A stretch of DNA of 64,000 nt from Xenorhabdus ishibashii (GTDB taxonomy: Bacteria; Pseudomonadota; Gammaproteobacteria; Enterobacterales; Enterobacteriaceae). The stretch is taken from positions 1,240,001 to 1,304,000 of the forward strand of contig NZ_NJAK01000001.1 of assembly GCF_002632755.1 (NCBI RefSeq), written 5' to 3'. Positions 18,070-30,100 of the stretch are shown here, one piece after another. Below the pieces are notes generated by a model. The model saw only the letters and a list, made by a program, of their open reading frames with translations, was not told the DNA's origin and did no database searches. The stretch's first letter is position 1; each line of letters begins with the position of its first letter. The position numbers and the translations under genes are program-made.

Positions 18070-18159
18070 TCTCAACGGGGTGCGGCTGTCGCAAAACAGT
18101 CCTGCTGAGAACAGACCCGTCGAACCTGAACCGGTTAGTACCGCCGTAGGGATTTGAGA
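18070..18159 (+). promoter_or_regulatory. TPP riboswitch (THI element)
   Basis: The conserved blocks are all there: CGGGGTGC, CTGAGA, ACCCGTCGAACCTGAACC and the 3' closing strand TAGGGATTTGAG pairing with CTCAACGG at the start. It lies in the leader of thiBPQ, about 145 bp before thiB, and should lower expression when thiamine pyrophosphate is abundant. Confidence 0.95.
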
Positions 18160-18303
18160 CGCTAATCATTGATATAACCGATGTCATTTTCATTTAGCAT
18201 CTTCTCAGATCCTTTGCTATCTGCTAATAATAAACATTAATAATTAATGTACATAATTATCAATATTTTTAATTATTGATATATGAAACTATAGGAGAGC
18301 AAA

Positions 18304-19317
18304 GTGTTTACGAAATTATTTTCCAGCTTTATTGCTATCAGTATGCTATCTATTTCTGCCAGTGTCTTTGCTCAAACAGGTCAGGCAAAGCCTACCCTGA
18401 CAGTTTATACTTATGATTCATTTGCGTCTGAATGGGGGCCAGGGCCTGCCATCAAAAAAGCCTTTGAAGCGGAATGTGGCTGTGAACTGAAACTTGTTGC
18501 GTTGGAAGATGGCGTATCCTTACTGAACCGTTTAAGGATAGAAGGTAAAAAAACACCAGCAGATATTATACTGGGCTTAGATAACAACCTGATTCAAGCC
18601 GCTCAGCAAACAGGGTTATTCACACCAAGTCACGTCGATACCTCAAAACTGAAATTACCCATCACTTGGCACAACACGACGTTTATTCCTTACGATTACG
18701 GTTATTTTGCCTTTATTTACAACAAAAATACCCTGCCTCATCCCCCCAAAAGTATGGATGAATTAATCAATAACCACCAGAATTGGAAGATTATTTACCA
18801 AGACCCACGCACCAGCACGCCGGGCTTGGGGCTACTGCTCTGGATGCAGGAACTCTATGGCGACAAAGCCGCTCAGGAGTGGCAGAAAGTTGCCAAAAAG
18901 ACACTCACCGTCACTAAAGGTTGGAGTGAAGCCTATGGCCTGTTTCTGAAAGGTGAAGGTGATATGGTGCTGAGCTATACCACATCACCGGGCTATCACA
19001 TTATGGCGGAGAAAAAAGATAACTACGCCGCCGCTATCTTCAAGGAAGGACACTACTTGCAGATTGAAGTGGCCGCTCAAGTGACCTCAAGTAAACAGCC
19101 AGAACTGGCACAGAAGTTTATGAACTTCATGCTTTCTCCGGCATTTCAGCAAGTCATTCCAACAACCCAATGGATGTATCCTGTCATTGATATCACTTTG
19201 CACGACGTTTTCAAACAACTTCCCATTCCTGAGAAATCGCTGCAATTCAACGCAGATGATGTGGCAAAACACCGTACAAAATGGATACGTACATGGCAAA
19301 GCGCTGTAAGCCGTTAA
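18304..19317 (+). CDS. thiB: Thiamine/TPP ABC transporter, periplasmic binding protein
   Basis: 337 residues beginning at a GTG (18304) with a good upstream site (AGGAGAG). The signal peptide covers about 23 residues (MFTKLFSSFIAISMLSISASVFAQ). The mature part follows the ThiB family: LTVYTYDSFASEWGPG, then GTPGLG-like STPGLGLLLWMQ and TKGWSEAYGLFLKGE. It captures thiamine and its phosphates for ThiPQ. First gene of a riboswitch-controlled operon; it overlaps thiP. Confidence 0.96.
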   Translation: MFTKLFSSFIAISMLSISASVFAQTGQAKPTLTVYTYDSFASEWGPGPAIKKAFEAECGCELKLVALEDGVSLLNRLRIEGKKTPADIILGLDNNLIQAAQQTGLFTPSHVDTSKLKLPITWHNTTFIPYDYGYFAFIYNKNTLPHPPKSMDELINNHQNWKIIYQDPRTSTPGLGLLLWMQELYGDKAAQEWQKVAKKTLTVTKGWSEAYGLFLKGEGDMVLSYTTSPGYHIMAEKKDNYAAAIFKEGHYLQIEVAAQVTSSKQPELAQKFMNFMLSPAFQQVIPTTQWMYPVIDITLHDVFKQLPIPEKSLQFNADDVAKHRTKWIRTWQSAVSR

Positions 19318-20897
19318 TCGCGGGTTGGTTATTGCCGGGGGTTATTGCCTCCGGCCTGTTAATTATGGTTGCCCTGTCAGCATTCGGGGCGCTGTGGTTC
19401 AATGCGCCTGAAAGCCATTGGCAGGAACTATTGAATGACAGTTATCTCTGGCATGTCATTCGATTCACCTTCTGGCAGGCATTTCTATCTGCCGTTTTAT
19501 CGGTAACACCCGCCATTTTTCTGGCACGGGCACTTTTCCGGCGCCACTTTCCCGGCAAGACACTATTTCTGCGCTTATGCGCCATGACATTGATTCTTCC
19601 TGTTTTGGTTGCCCTGTTTGGTATTCTCACCGTTTATGGTCAGACCGGCTGGCTGGCTAATATTTTCCAATGGATGGGTGTTGAATATCGTTTTACACCT
19701 TATGGTCTACAAGGGATTTTGCTGGCACACATTTTCTTTAATATGCCAATGGCTACACGGTTATTACTGCAATCTCTGGAAAGTATTGCCATTGAGCAGC
19801 GCCAACTTGCTGCCCAGCTAGGTATGAGCGAATGGCAGCATTTTCGTTTTATTGAGTGGCCTTATCTGCGCCGCCAAATTTTACCGACAGGAGCACTGAT
19901 TTTTATGCTGTGCTTTGCCAGTTTCGCTACCGTTCTTGCTCTTGGTGGGGGGCCCGCCGCAACGACTATTGAACTTGCCATTTATCAGGCTCTCAGCTAC
20001 GACTACGATCTTGGTCATGCCGCCCTGCTTGCCTTGATACAACTTTTTTGCTGTCTCGGTTTGGTGCTCCTTAGCCAAAAACTTAAAGGCGCACTTTCCG
20101 TGGGTTATGGGCATCAAAAACAATGGCGTAATCCACAGGATCCATGGCTGCAAAAATTATCTGATGGCTTACTGATTGGCATCGCATTACTGCTATTAAT
20201 TCCCCCTTTATTGGCAGTCATCATCGATGGCCTGAACCGTGACATTTTTAATGTTTTAAGCCAAACAGCTTTATGGCAAGCCCTTACAACCTCCATCATT
20301 ATTGCGCTGGGTGCAGGATTACTGTGTGTTATTCTCACCATGATGTTGCTATGGAGCAGCCGAGAATTACGCTTACGCCATTTTTCTCGATGGGGACAAG
20401 CAATGGAAACCAGCGGATTGTTGATCCTTGCCATGCCGGGGATCGTCCTTGCCACTGGTTTTTTTCTCCTGTTAAACACCACTATTGGCATACCTCAATC
20501 ACCTTACGGGCTGGTTATCTTGACCAATGCATTGATGGCGATCCCTTACGCATTAAAAGTATTGGAAAACCCAATGCGCGATCTGGCTGAGCGTTACAAT
20601 TCCCTATGCCGCTCCCTCAATATTCAGGGAATTCACCGCCTGTACTGGATCGAGCTTAAGGCATTAAAAATTCCATTGGCACAAGCATTAGCTTTCGCCT
20701 GTGTATTATCCATTGGCGATTTTGGTGTGATCGCGTTATTTGGCAATGAAGATTTCCGCACTTTGCCTTATTACCTTTCCCAACAAATTGGGGCATATCG
20801 CAATCAGGATGGCGCCGTGACCGCATTTTTGTTGCTCCTGCTGTGTTTTGTTTTATTCACTGTGATTGAACGCTTACCGAGCCGACGCCATGATTAA
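19293..20897 (+). CDS. thiP: Thiamine ABC transporter permease
   Basis: About 534 residues from ATG 19293 ([16 protein letters not shown]), which aligns with the usual ThiP start; an ATG at 19281 adds four residues. It is a fused duplicated permease with about 12 membrane helices and two EAA-type loops ([14 protein letters not shown] in the first half, [17 protein letters not shown] in the second). It overlaps thiB upstream and thiQ downstream, so translation is coupled. Confidence 0.96.
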   Translation: MAKRCKPLIAGWLLPGVIASGLLIMVALSAFGALWFNAPESHWQELLNDSYLWHVIRFTFWQAFLSAVLSVTPAIFLARALFRRHFPGKTLFLRLCAMTLILPVLVALFGILTVYGQTGWLANIFQWMGVEYRFTPYGLQGILLAHIFFNMPMATRLLLQSLESIAIEQRQLAAQLGMSEWQHFRFIEWPYLRRQILPTGALIFMLCFASFATVLALGGGPAATTIELAIYQALSYDYDLGHAALLALIQLFCCLGLVLLSQKLKGALSVGYGHQKQWRNPQDPWLQKLSDGLLIGIALLLLIPPLLAVIIDGLNRDIFNVLSQTALWQALTTSIIIALGAGLLCVILTMMLLWSSRELRLRHFSRWGQAMETSGLLILAMPGIVLATGFFLLLNTTIGIPQSPYGLVILTNALMAIPYALKVLENPMRDLAERYNSLCRSLNIQGIHRLYWIELKALKIPLAQALAFACVLSIGDFGVIALFGNEDFRTLPYYLSQQIGAYRNQDGAVTAFLLLLLCFVLFTVIERLPSRRHD

Positions 20898-21585
20898 ACT
20901 TGAAAATGTCATTTATACTTATGAACACTTTGCCATGCATTTTAATGTAAGCGTAGAAGCTGGGGAACGCATTGCAATCCTCGGCCCAAGCGGGGCGGGT
21001 AAAAGCACATTGCTAAGTTTAATCGCGGGATTTCAGTTTCCAGAGCACGGTACTATCTGGCTGGATGGCGAAAATCATACGCAGACTTCACCTTCCAGGC
21101 GGCCGGTTTCGATGTTGTTTCAGGAAAATAACCTGTTTTCCCACTTAACCATTGAGCAAAATATTGGTTTGGGATTACATCCGGGATTACGGCTAAATGC
21201 TGAGCAAAAAAAAACATTGCAACAGATTGCCTCGCAAGTATCACTGGGAGAATGTTTATCACGCCTGCCCGCTCAACTTTCAGGCGGACAACGCCAGCGA
21301 GCAGCATTGGCACGTTGTTTAGTCCGCCACCAACCGATTTTATTGCTGGATGAACCCTTTTCGGCACTTGATCCGGCGTTACGCAATGAAATGCTGGAAT
21401 TACTGGATCAAATATGTACTGAACAGCAAATGACTTTACTCATGGTGTCCCATAATCTTGATGATGCAGCTAAAATTGCTCCACGTTCTTTGCTGATTGT
21501 GGATGGCAAAATTTATTATGATGGGGCGACGGAGAAGTTGGTGAGTGGCGAGGCGGCTGAGGCGGTGGTTTTGGGGATAGGTTGA
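20890..21585 (+). CDS. thiQ: Thiamine ABC transporter ATP-binding protein
   Basis: 231 residues from ATG 20890 ([18 protein letters not shown]). Walker [11 protein letters not shown]-loop [10 protein letters not shown], signature [12 protein letters not shown], Walker [13 protein letters not shown] and the switch His in MVSHNLDDA are all intact. Its last 105 bp are repeated at 26618-26722, because the tandem duplication of the neighbouring adhesin gene began inside thiQ. Confidence 0.96.
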   Translation: MIKLENVIYTYEHFAMHFNVSVEAGERIAILGPSGAGKSTLLSLIAGFQFPEHGTIWLDGENHTQTSPSRRPVSMLFQENNLFSHLTIEQNIGLGLHPGLRLNAEQKKTLQQIASQVSLGECLSRLPAQLSGGQRQRAALARCLVRHQPILLLDEPFSALDPALRNEMLELLDQICTEQQMTLLMVSHNLDDAAKIAPRSLLIVDGKIYYDGATEKLVSGEAAEAVVLGIG

Positions 21586-22049
21586 TGTTGGTGGGTAAAT
21601 TAACAACTATTCTCCTCCGAAAAATGCTGAACGCCTCTTATAAATAAAGGAAAGATCCCAACGCTTGTGGCTGGGATCATCTTCTGGGGATATTCCGCAT
21701 CCAGTAAAATTTTCTTTTCATTTATGTCTGAATATAAAAACAATATATCAACTAATATATCAACTAATATGGCTCCAGTCTCATAAGGTATCTCTTTTGC
21801 GTTATTGTTAATGCGTTGGATATTGAATCTGCCTATATATTTTATGCTGCATAAACCTCATTAATCTAAATGGATTTATTTTTACTCCGGCCTGAATAAG
21901 TCTTTAGATAGTAATATCAGCACTTTAAAATTTCGTGTTATTAAAAATAGTTATCACATGATAACCGCTTTTAATAACGCAAAAATAAAATATATAGCTA
22001 GCATCATAATAGGACTAGTTCCGGATCATCTAATATGAGGTGTTTGAAT
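21586..22049 (+). promoter_or_regulatory. Leader/promoter region of adhesin gene A with a 42-bp palindrome
   Basis: 464 bp without a gene. It includes a GATCCCA/TGGGATC hairpin (about 21655-21681), a doubled ATATATCAACTA motif, and at 21937-21978 an interrupted palindrome GTTATTAAAA-(TTATC acat GATAA)-TTTTAATAAC, a likely operator. The AT-rich segment after it can hold the promoter. The region is duplicated almost unchanged before adhesin B (26723-27189) but is absent from the two miniature genes. Confidence 0.5.
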
Positions 22050-25000
22050 ATGTTATCATATATTGGAAAAGTCATATTTTTACTCTTTTTCCTTTACACG
22101 TTATTAGTACCCTATACGATAACGAATTCCTTTGCAGAGGGGGATCGTACAACTGAAAGACATACGAGAAAAGCAGATGAGAACAATAATATCGGTGTGC
22201 AAGTTAACATATCAGATAAAAAATATTGGAATTCTGATACCCATATAAACAATGGCGTAAAAGAAAACAATTACACCTCAGATGCTGATGTACAAAATGT
22301 GATTGCTAAAAACCTTCAATTGGCTGGTAATTTCCTGTCATCTTCGCCTTCAGAATTGGCAGAACAAGCCAAATCCTATGCGTTAGGGCAAGTTAACGGT
22401 CTGGTAACGTCTGAGGCACAAAAATGGTTGTCACAGTTTGGTACTGCCAGAATTAATTTTGCCATAGATAACGAGGGAAAACTAAAAAACAGTTCCCTCG
22501 ATCTTTTACTACCACTTTATGACAATAAAGCGGATTGGTTATTTTTCTCTCAACTGGGTTATCGCAACAAAGATAGCCGGAATACCATGAACCTGGGGTT
22601 GGGTGGCCGTTATTTTTATGAAGACTGGATGTATGGCCTGAATACCTTTTATGACTATGACCTGACGGGCAAAAATCAGCGTCTTGGTCTGGGCGGGGAA
22701 CTCTGGAGAGATTACGTTAAAGTATCCGCTAATACTTATTATCGTGTAAGTGACTGGAAAAATTCACGGGATTTTGCCGGTTACCATGAACGCACGGCCA
22801 ACGGTTATGACATTAGAGGGGAGTTCTTCTTACCCGCTTACCCTAATCTGGGTGTCAAACTGTCTTATGAACAGTATTTTGGCGATCAAGTGACTTTATT
22901 CGATCGTGACACCAAACAGAAAGATCCTAACCTGGCTATAATGGGGCTGTCTTACACCCCAGTTCCGCTATTTACTCTGGGTGTGGATTATAAACAAGCG
23001 GCAGGTGGGCACAGCGAAGCACAGTTTTTGGCTAATTTAAGCTATAAACTGGGTGTTCCTCTGAGTGCGCAATTATCGTCAGAAAACGTGGCGCTGGCAA
23101 GGCAATTAGCAGGCAGCCGATATGATTTGGTAGAAAGAAATAATCATATCGTGCTTGATCATCAGGCAAAGCCAGCCGCTCAATTGTCGCTGCCGGATAC
23201 TGTCATCGGGTATAGTGGGAATCAGCAGGATGTTACAGTCAAATTCTCTTCTGATTCTCCGGCTAAGCAGATTCGTTGGGAAACCAAACCAGACTTTGAA
23301 AAGAACGGAGGGAAACTCTCTTCTCAGTTCGGCAACACAATCAAAGTCACCCTGCCAACCTATTTACCTGGCGATAACCAAAATAACAGTTACCCCATTT
23401 CTGCTTTTGCTGAGTGGGAAAATGGCCAAAAATCAGCGCCTGCTGAAATGCGTGTCATTGTTAAGCCCTTTATGCTGAAAAAGCTGGAAGAAGCTAACTT
23501 TACTCCTGCAGGGCCATTGCTTGCGACGGGGGAGGCTAAGGACGGATATACGTTTGACCCTGTGATTACTTTTGATACGGCCGATGGCGCACCGATAAAA
23601 AATGCCACCATTAATCATGTTCAGTGGATAACCGATCCTAAAGTCGGCCCAGATACTGGGTTAGAATTGCTTGGTTTGGGAACTTCTGATTCTGCCGCGA
23701 TTGATGAAAACGGGCATTTCAAACACAAACCTATCTTAGTGAGTAAAGAGCCACATAAAAATGTCAAAGTGTACCTGAAAATGGATAGCCAGGCTCCACA
23801 ATTAGTGGGAGAGGTCGGCTTTGATATAAACATAGATGGATTCCACTTTGAGAAAATTGAGGTTTCACCGGCAACACCGTCACTGATAGCCAATGGTTCT
23901 CAGACTTATACCTACAAGGCAGTGGTGTTAGATGGTAATAACAAGCCGATCGGAAACCAGAAAATCAACAATGTGAATTGGAGCATTAAGCAAAATGGTA
24001 AGGATATGAGCACCACTGCGCCTAATATCACGTTTACGACCAGCGGGGATACCACGACGCCGGATGGGGAACTAACGGCAAAACTGAGTAGTAAAGAGGA
24101 AATGAAAGATGTGGTAGTTTCGCTTTCCATTCAGGGCAAAGCGGCTGTCCCTGCACAAAACAAAGTGACCTTTGTTAAGGATACCCAAGATTATAGTATT
24201 AGTAAGGATGGCATTAAACCCGAGAAATTAACGTCTCTAACGGCCGATGGTTACCAGCAGTATCAATTTATGGCGACTATCCTGGATATTAGTGGCAAAC
24301 CAGTTGACGCGGATACCGTCATTAATGATGCACACTGGAAGATAGATGAACCATCAGATGCCGCTAAATATGGCATAACACTAACCTCAGAGACTAAAAC
24401 GGATGGCAAAGGAAACTTAAAGGCAATCTTAAGTAGTACTCAGGAGTTCACTGGGGATGTGGTGGTTTCACTTTCCGTTCATGGCAAAACTGCTGCTTCC
24501 GCAAAAACTAACGTTGCCTTTATTGCGCATAGTATTAGTAAGAATGGCATTAAATCCGAGGAATTAACGTCTCTATCGGCCAATGGTTACCAGCAGTATC
24601 AATTTATGGCGACTATCCTGGATGCTAATGGCAGCCCCGTTAAAGCGGGTACAGTCATTAAGGATGCACTCTGGCAGATAGATAAACCAACAGACGCCGC
24701 TAAATCTGGCCTAACACTAACCCCAGAGAATAAAACGGATAGCAAAGGAAATTTAAAGGTAATCTTAAGTAGTACTCAGGCATTCACTGGGGATGTGGTG
24801 GTTTCACTTAAGGTTGGGACACAGGGTCCTGTCCAATCAACAGATACTCCGGTAGAGTTCGGCATATCGGGGATAATACCGCCTACCATGACAATGAATA
24901 CATTAACATCTGCATCGCCCGATGGTTCCCAACAGTATCAATTTACGGTGTCTGCCCAGGATGCTAAGGGCAACCCCATTAAATCGGGTACAGTCGTTCA

Positions 25001-25928
25001 TGATGCAGTCTGGAAGATAGAAAAAATATCAGGTATCGATGAATCTGCAGTAAAACTAACCCCAGATAATACAGTGGATAAAGACGGAAACTTAAGTGCA
25101 ATCTTAACTAGTGTTAATACGTTAGGATCTACTGATGATTTAAATGGTTCTATCGATGTTTCACTTACGATTGGGACACAAAGTCCTGTCTCATTAACGG
25201 GTTCTCTGATAGAGTTCAAACCAGGATCGATATCGATAGTCACAATGACCCCAAGTATCCCTTTAGTAGTATATGGATATACTAATCTGCAAGTCATCGT
25301 TAGGGATGGTCAAGGTAGGGGCTTTGCTAACAAGACAGTTAAGTGGAATATATCAGTTAATCAGGGTGGTGACCTGAGCGCGGCAGTCATTGCGCCAACA
25401 AGTAGTACAACCAATAATGATGGTAAAGCTACCACAACATTGGCCAGTATTAAGCCTCAAATCGTTACCGTAACGGTTTCAGTGGATGACATAGGAGACA
25501 GTCAGCCTACGTCTATGACGTTCGAATTGCCAGGGGTTACAGGTTACAACCATACACACAATCAAAGTAATACGGAGGCACAATTTAGTGTGAAGTTGCT
25601 GGATACTCTAGGTCATCCTTTTAAAGAAAATTATAATATTCCTTTTAAGGCGTGGTTAATAGGGGCGGCAAAAGACGCCAAGGGCAATCTTGAAACATAC
25701 AAACCTATCGACAGCACAAGATTTGAGGTTAAGATGACAAAAGACGGTAATCATGCTGAGGGGTTGGAGATTAACGTAACGGATACGCAGTCTAAGGCTA
25801 TATCATCAGGTGAAAGCCTTCATATTCTTGCATGTTTTGGCATAGGTGATTCTGTGAGAGAAGCTCAAGATCAAGTAATACACTGTGATGAGCATGATGA
25901 TGTCAATGCGTGGATTGTTAGTCCGTAA
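22050..25928 (+). CDS. Intimin/invasin-family inverse autotransporter A
   Basis: About 1,292 residues from ATG 22050, preceded by GAGGTG at 8 bp; an ATG at 22035 lies inside that RBS and is less likely. Signal peptide to about residue 30 (MLSYIGKVIFLLFFLYTLLV...SFAEG). Residues about 75-340 form the inverse-autotransporter beta-barrel (WLSQFGTARINF, LFFSQLGYRN, NLGLGGRYF, TFYDYDLTGKNQRLGLGGE). Then follow several Ig-like passenger domains of about 110 residues; those beginning near 598, 713, 826, 937 and 1058 share NGxQxYxF and VxDAxW motifs. The last about 130 residues are a distinct C-terminal domain with HILACFGIGD and a second Cys (IHCDE). Type Ve surface adhesin; ligand unknown. Confidence 0.9.
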   Translation: MLSYIGKVIFLLFFLYTLLVPYTITNSFAEGDRTTERHTRKADENNNIGVQVNISDKKYWNSDTHINNGVKENNYTSDADVQNVIAKNLQLAGNFLSSSPSELAEQAKSYALGQVNGLVTSEAQKWLSQFGTARINFAIDNEGKLKNSSLDLLLPLYDNKADWLFFSQLGYRNKDSRNTMNLGLGGRYFYEDWMYGLNTFYDYDLTGKNQRLGLGGELWRDYVKVSANTYYRVSDWKNSRDFAGYHERTANGYDIRGEFFLPAYPNLGVKLSYEQYFGDQVTLFDRDTKQKDPNLAIMGLSYTPVPLFTLGVDYKQAAGGHSEAQFLANLSYKLGVPLSAQLSSENVALARQLAGSRYDLVERNNHIVLDHQAKPAAQLSLPDTVIGYSGNQQDVTVKFSSDSPAKQIRWETKPDFEKNGGKLSSQFGNTIKVTLPTYLPGDNQNNSYPISAFAEWENGQKSAPAEMRVIVKPFMLKKLEEANFTPAGPLLATGEAKDGYTFDPVITFDTADGAPIKNATINHVQWITDPKVGPDTGLELLGLGTSDSAAIDENGHFKHKPILVSKEPHKNVKVYLKMDSQAPQLVGEVGFDINIDGFHFEKIEVSPATPSLIANGSQTYTYKAVVLDGNNKPIGNQKINNVNWSIKQNGKDMSTTAPNITFTTSGDTTTPDGELTAKLSSKEEMKDVVVSLSIQGKAAVPAQNKVTFVKDTQDYSISKDGIKPEKLTSLTADGYQQYQFMATILDISGKPVDADTVINDAHWKIDEPSDAAKYGITLTSETKTDGKGNLKAILSSTQEFTGDVVVSLSVHGKTAASAKTNVAFIAHSISKNGIKSEELTSLSANGYQQYQFMATILDANGSPVKAGTVIKDALWQIDKPTDAAKSGLTLTPENKTDSKGNLKVILSSTQAFTGDVVVSLKVGTQGPVQSTDTPVEFGISGIIPPTMTMNTLTSASPDGSQQYQFTVSAQDAKGNPIKSGTVVHDAVWKIEKISGIDESAVKLTPDNTVDKDGNLSAILTSVNTLGSTDDLNGSIDVSLTIGTQSPVSLTGSLIEFKPGSISIVTMTPSIPLVVYGYTNLQVIVRDGQGRGFANKTVKWNISVNQGGDLSAAVIAPTSSTTNNDGKATTTLASIKPQIVTVTVSVDDIGDSQPTSMTFELPGVTGYNHTHNQSNTEAQFSVKLLDTLGHPFKENYNIPFKAWLIGAAKDAKGNLETYKPIDSTRFEVKMTKDGNHAEGLEINVTDTQSKAISSGESLHILACFGIGDSVREAQDQVIHCDEHDDVNAWIVSP

Positions 25929-25974
25929 CTTTAACTTTGCTTAAGGATAGCTATTTTATCATCACGTAAATGTA

Positions 25975-26048
25975 GACTCGGCTTTTTAGGTTGGCATGTG
26001 TAGGCAATTAACCCCGACACAGTGTCCAGTAAAAAGCCGGGTCTTTTT
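25975..26048 (+). terminator. Terminator of adhesin gene A (repeated after B, C and D)
   Basis: GACTCGGCTTTTTA (25975-25988) pairs with TAAAAAGCCGGGTC (26030-26043) and is followed by TTTTTC. The loop is long (about 41 nt). The same structure follows the other three array genes; after gene C the T tail is lost by a deletion. Confidence 0.55.
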
Positions 26049-26162
26049 CACTTTCTGTTACAAATCGCCACCTTTAACAACCGCTTATCTTAAACTAAAC
26101 GTTCACGTTTCACATAAAATGGCGATAACACAAAATCGTAAACAGGGGAGTACAGGCTCTAA

Positions 26163-26344
26163 TCAATCACAACAATACCTTCGAAAAAGCCGCGCTAAAT
26201 GTTCTCCTGCGGGAGTGAGCTTTGTATCTCTTCGTTGAACAAGTCTAAAAGTCGCAAATGGTAATTGTTCTTTAAGGTTTAAAGCGACAAATTGCTGATC
26301 AAATAAAGCCTCACTAACCACACCTGTCGCCACAATCGTTAAAA
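26163..26344 (-). pseudogene. abgR 3'-end fragment within repeat unit 1
   Basis: Reads on the minus strand as the C-terminal end of a LysR regulator (FDQQFVALNLKEQLPFATF, then KLTPAGEHLARLF), nearly identical to the resident abgR end at 34892-35070. It stops abruptly at 26344, where IS1-like sequence begins. It is a passenger of the tandem duplication. Confidence 0.75.
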
Positions 26345-26358
26345 GGTCATGTAAATGC

Positions 26359-26610
26359 TTGCCCTTTTATCCCCCCTTTTATCCCCGATTTTATTGTACG
26401 GATGATTATGGGGTTTATGACCTTCTTCCCGAAGAGGGGCATCTGACGGGAAAGACGTTCACCCAACGCATAGAGAGAACGAATTTAACTCATCGTACTC
26501 GAATCAAAAGACTGAATCGCAAAACGATAGGCCACTCTAAAAAATGATAGGGACTTTCATTGGCGTGAGTACTATTTTTGATATATTTTTGATATTCAAT
26601 CTAACTATTT
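26359..26610 (+). pseudogene. IS1-family transposase C-terminal remnant, unit 1
   Basis: The frame 26359-26547 (FYCTDDYGVYDLLPEEGHL, then GKTFTQRIERTNLTHRTRIKRL) is the C-terminal end of an IS1 InsB-type transposase, frameshifted near its end (GTFI follows in another frame). Repeated at 31478 and 33193. It marks the right border of the repeat unit. Confidence 0.7.
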
Positions 26611-26617
26611 AATACAT

Positions 26618-27189
26618 AACCCACGTTCTTTGCTGATTGTGGATGGCAAAATTTATTATGATGGGGCGACGGAGAAGTTGGTGAGTGGCGAGGCGGCTGA
26701 GGCGGTGGTTTTGGGGATAGGTTGATGTTGGTGGGTAAATTAACAACTATTCTCCTCCGAAAAATGCTGAACGCCTCTTATAAATAAAGGAAAGATCCCA
26801 ACGCTTGTGGCTGGGATCATCTTCTGGGGATATTCCGCATCCAGTAAAATTTTCTTTTCATTTATGTCTGAATATAAAAACAATATATCAACTAATATAT
26901 CAACTAATATGGTTCCAGTCTCATAAGGTATCTCTTTTGCGTTATTGTTAATGCGTTGGATATTGAATCTGCCTATATATTTTATGCTGCACAAACCTCA
27001 TTAATCTAAATGGATTTATTTTTACTCCGGCCTGAATAAGTCTTTAGATAGTAATATCAGCACTTTAAAATTTCGTGTTATTAAAAATAGTTATCACATG
27101 ATAACCATTTTTAATAACGCAAAAATAAAATATATAGCTAGCATCATAATAGGACTAGTTCCGGATCATCTAATATGAGGTGTTTGAAT
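26618..27189 (+). repeat. Duplicated thiQ tail plus adhesin leader (unit 2 start)
   Basis: 26618-26722 repeats the last 105 bp of thiQ, and the following 467 bp repeat the leader of adhesin A with only a few changes, including the 42-bp palindrome. The join AATACATAAC/CCACGTTC at 26617/26618 is the tandem-duplication junction; the unit length is 5,137 bp. Confidence 0.92.
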
Positions 27190-30100
27190 ATGTTATCATA
27201 TATTGGAAAAGTCATATTTTTACTTTTTTTCCTTTACACGTTATTAGTACCCTATACGATAACGAATTCCTTTGCAGAAGGGGATCGTACAACTGAAAGA
27301 CATACGAGAAAAGCAGATGAGAACAATAATATCGGTGTGCAAGTTAACACATCAGATAAAAAATATTGGAATTCTGATACCCATATAAACAATGGCGTAA
27401 AAGAAAACAATTACACCTCAGATGCTGATGTACAAAATGTGATTGCTAAAAACCTTCAATTGGCTGGTAATTTCCTGTCATCTTCGCCTTCAGAATTGGC
27501 AGAACAAGCCAAATCCTATGCGTTAGGGCAAGTTAACGGTCTGGTAACGTCTGAGGCACAAAAATGGTTGTCACAGTTTGGTACTGCCAGAATTAATTTT
27601 GCCATAGATAACGAGGGAAAACTAAAAAACAGTTCCCTCGATCTTTTACTACCACTTTATGACAATAAAGCGGATTGGTTATTTTTCTCTCAACTGGGTT
27701 ATCGCAACAAAGATAGCCGGAATACCATGAACCTGGGGTTGGGTGGCCGTTATTTTTATGAAGACTGGATGTATGGCCTGAATACCTTTTATGACTATGA
27801 CCTGACGGGCAAAAATCAGCGTCTTGGTCTGGGCGGGGAACTCTGGAGAGATTACGTTAAAGTATCCGCTAATACTTATTATCGTGTAAGTGACTGGAAA
27901 AATTCACGGGATTTTGCCGGTTACCATGAACGCACGGCCAACGGTTATGACATTAGAGGGGAGTTCTTCTTACCCGCTTACCCTAATCTGGGTGTCAAAC
28001 TGTCTTATGAACAGTATTTTGGCGATCAAGTGACTTTATTCGATCGTGACACCAAACAGAAAGATCCTAACCTGGCTATAATGGGGCTGTCTTACACCCC
28101 AGTTCCGCTATTTACTCTGGGTGTGGATTATAAACAAGCGGCAGGTGGGCACAGCGAAGCACAGTTTTTGGCGAATTTAAGCTATAAACTGGGTGTTCCT
28201 CTGAGTGCGCAATTATCGTCAGAAAACGTGGCGCTGGCAAGGCAATTAGCAGGCAGCCGATATGATTTGGTAGAAAGAAATAATCATATCGTGCTTGATC
28301 ATCAGGCAAAGCCAGCCGCTCAATTGTCGCTGCCGGATACTGTCATCGGGTATAGTGGGAATCAGCAGGATGTTACAGTCAAATTCTCTTCTGATTCTCC
28401 GGCTAAGCAGATTCGTTGGGAAACCAAACCAGACTTTGAAAAGAACGGAGGGAAACTCTCTTCTCAGTTCGGCAACACAATCAAAGTCACCCTGCCAACC
28501 TATTTACCTGGCGATAACCAAAATAACAGTTACCCCATTTCTGCTTTTGCTGAGTGGGAAAATGGCCAAAAATCAGCGCCTGCTGAAATGCGTGTCATTG
28601 TTAAGCCCTTTATGCTGAAAAAGCTGGAAGAAGCTAACTTTACTCCTGCAGGGCCATTGCTTGCGACGGGGGAGGCTAAGGACGGATATACGTTTGACCC
28701 TGTGATTACTTTTGATACGGCCGATGGCGCACCGATAAAAAATGCCACCATTAATCATGTTCAGTGGATAACCGATCCTAAAGTCGGCCCAGATACTGGG
28801 TTAGAATTGCTTGGTTTGGGAACTTCTGATTCTGCCGCGATTGATGAAAACGGGCATTTCAAACACAAACCTATCTTAGTGAGTAAAGAGCCACATAAAA
28901 ATGTCAAAGTGTACCTGAAAATGGATAGCCAGGCTCCACAATTAGTGGGAGAGGTCGGCTTTGATATAAACATAGATGGATTCCACTTTGAGAAAATTGA
29001 GGTTTCACCGGCAACACCGTCACTGATAGCCAATGGTTCTCAGACTTATACCTACAAGGCAGTGGTGTTAGATGGTAATAACAAGCCGATCGGAAACCAG
29101 AAAATCAACAATGTGAATTGGAGCATTAAGCAAAATGGTAAGGATATGAGCACCACTGCGCCTAATATCACGTTTACGACCAGCGGGGATACCACGACGC
29201 CGGATGGGGAACTAACGGCAAAACTGAGTAGTAAAGAGGAAATGAAAGATGTGGTAGTTTCGCTTTCCATTCAGGGCAAAGCGGCTGTCCCTGCACAAAA
29301 CAAAGTGACCTTTGTTAAGGATACCCAAGATTATAGTATTAGTAAGGATGGCATTAAACCCGAGAAATTAACGTCTCTAACGGCCGATGGTTACCAGCAG
29401 TATCAATTTATGGCGACTATCCTGGATATTAGTGGCAAACCAGTTGACGCGGATACCGTCATTAATGATGCACACTGGAAGATAGATGAACCATCAGATG
29501 CCGCTAAATATGGCATAACACTAACCTCAGAGACTAAAACGGATGGCAAAGGAAACTTAAAGGCAATCTTAAGTAGTACTCAGGAGTTCACTGGGGATGT
29601 GGTGGTTTCACTTTCCGTTCATGGCAAAACTGCTGCTTCCGCAAAAACTAACGTTGCCTTTATTGCGCATAGTATTAGTAAGAATGGCATTAAATCCGAG
29701 GAATTAACGTCTCTATCGGCCAATGGTTACCAGCAGTATCAATTTATGGCGACTATCCTGGATGCTAATAGCAACCCCGTTAAAGCGGGTACAGTCATTA
29801 AGGATGCACTCTGGCAGATAGATAAACCAACAGACGCCGCTAAATCTGGCCTAACACTAACCCCAGAGAATAAAACGGATAGCAAAGGAAATTTAAAGGT
29901 AATCTTAAGTAGTACTCAGGCATTCACTGGGGATGTGGTGGTTTCACTTAAGGTTGGGACACAGGGTCCTGTCCAATCAACAGATACTCCGGTAGAGTTC
30001 ACTCCAGCTCTGGGAGGTATTACATTCGAGAGATTAAAATCTTTATCGCCCAATGGTTCCGCACAGTATCAATTTACGGCGTCTGGCCTGGATGATAATG

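Noticed and set aside
22035..22049. Upstream ATG (MRCLN) as start of the adhesin genes
   Set aside because: This ATG overlaps the GAGGTG that is correctly spaced for the ATG 15 bp later; the later start gives a better signal peptide. The same holds for the other three genes.
25996..26238. Frame of 80 residues repeated after each adhesin gene as a small gene
   Set aside because: It lies across the terminator stem and antisense to the abgR fragment; no RBS. Its conservation comes from DNA duplication.
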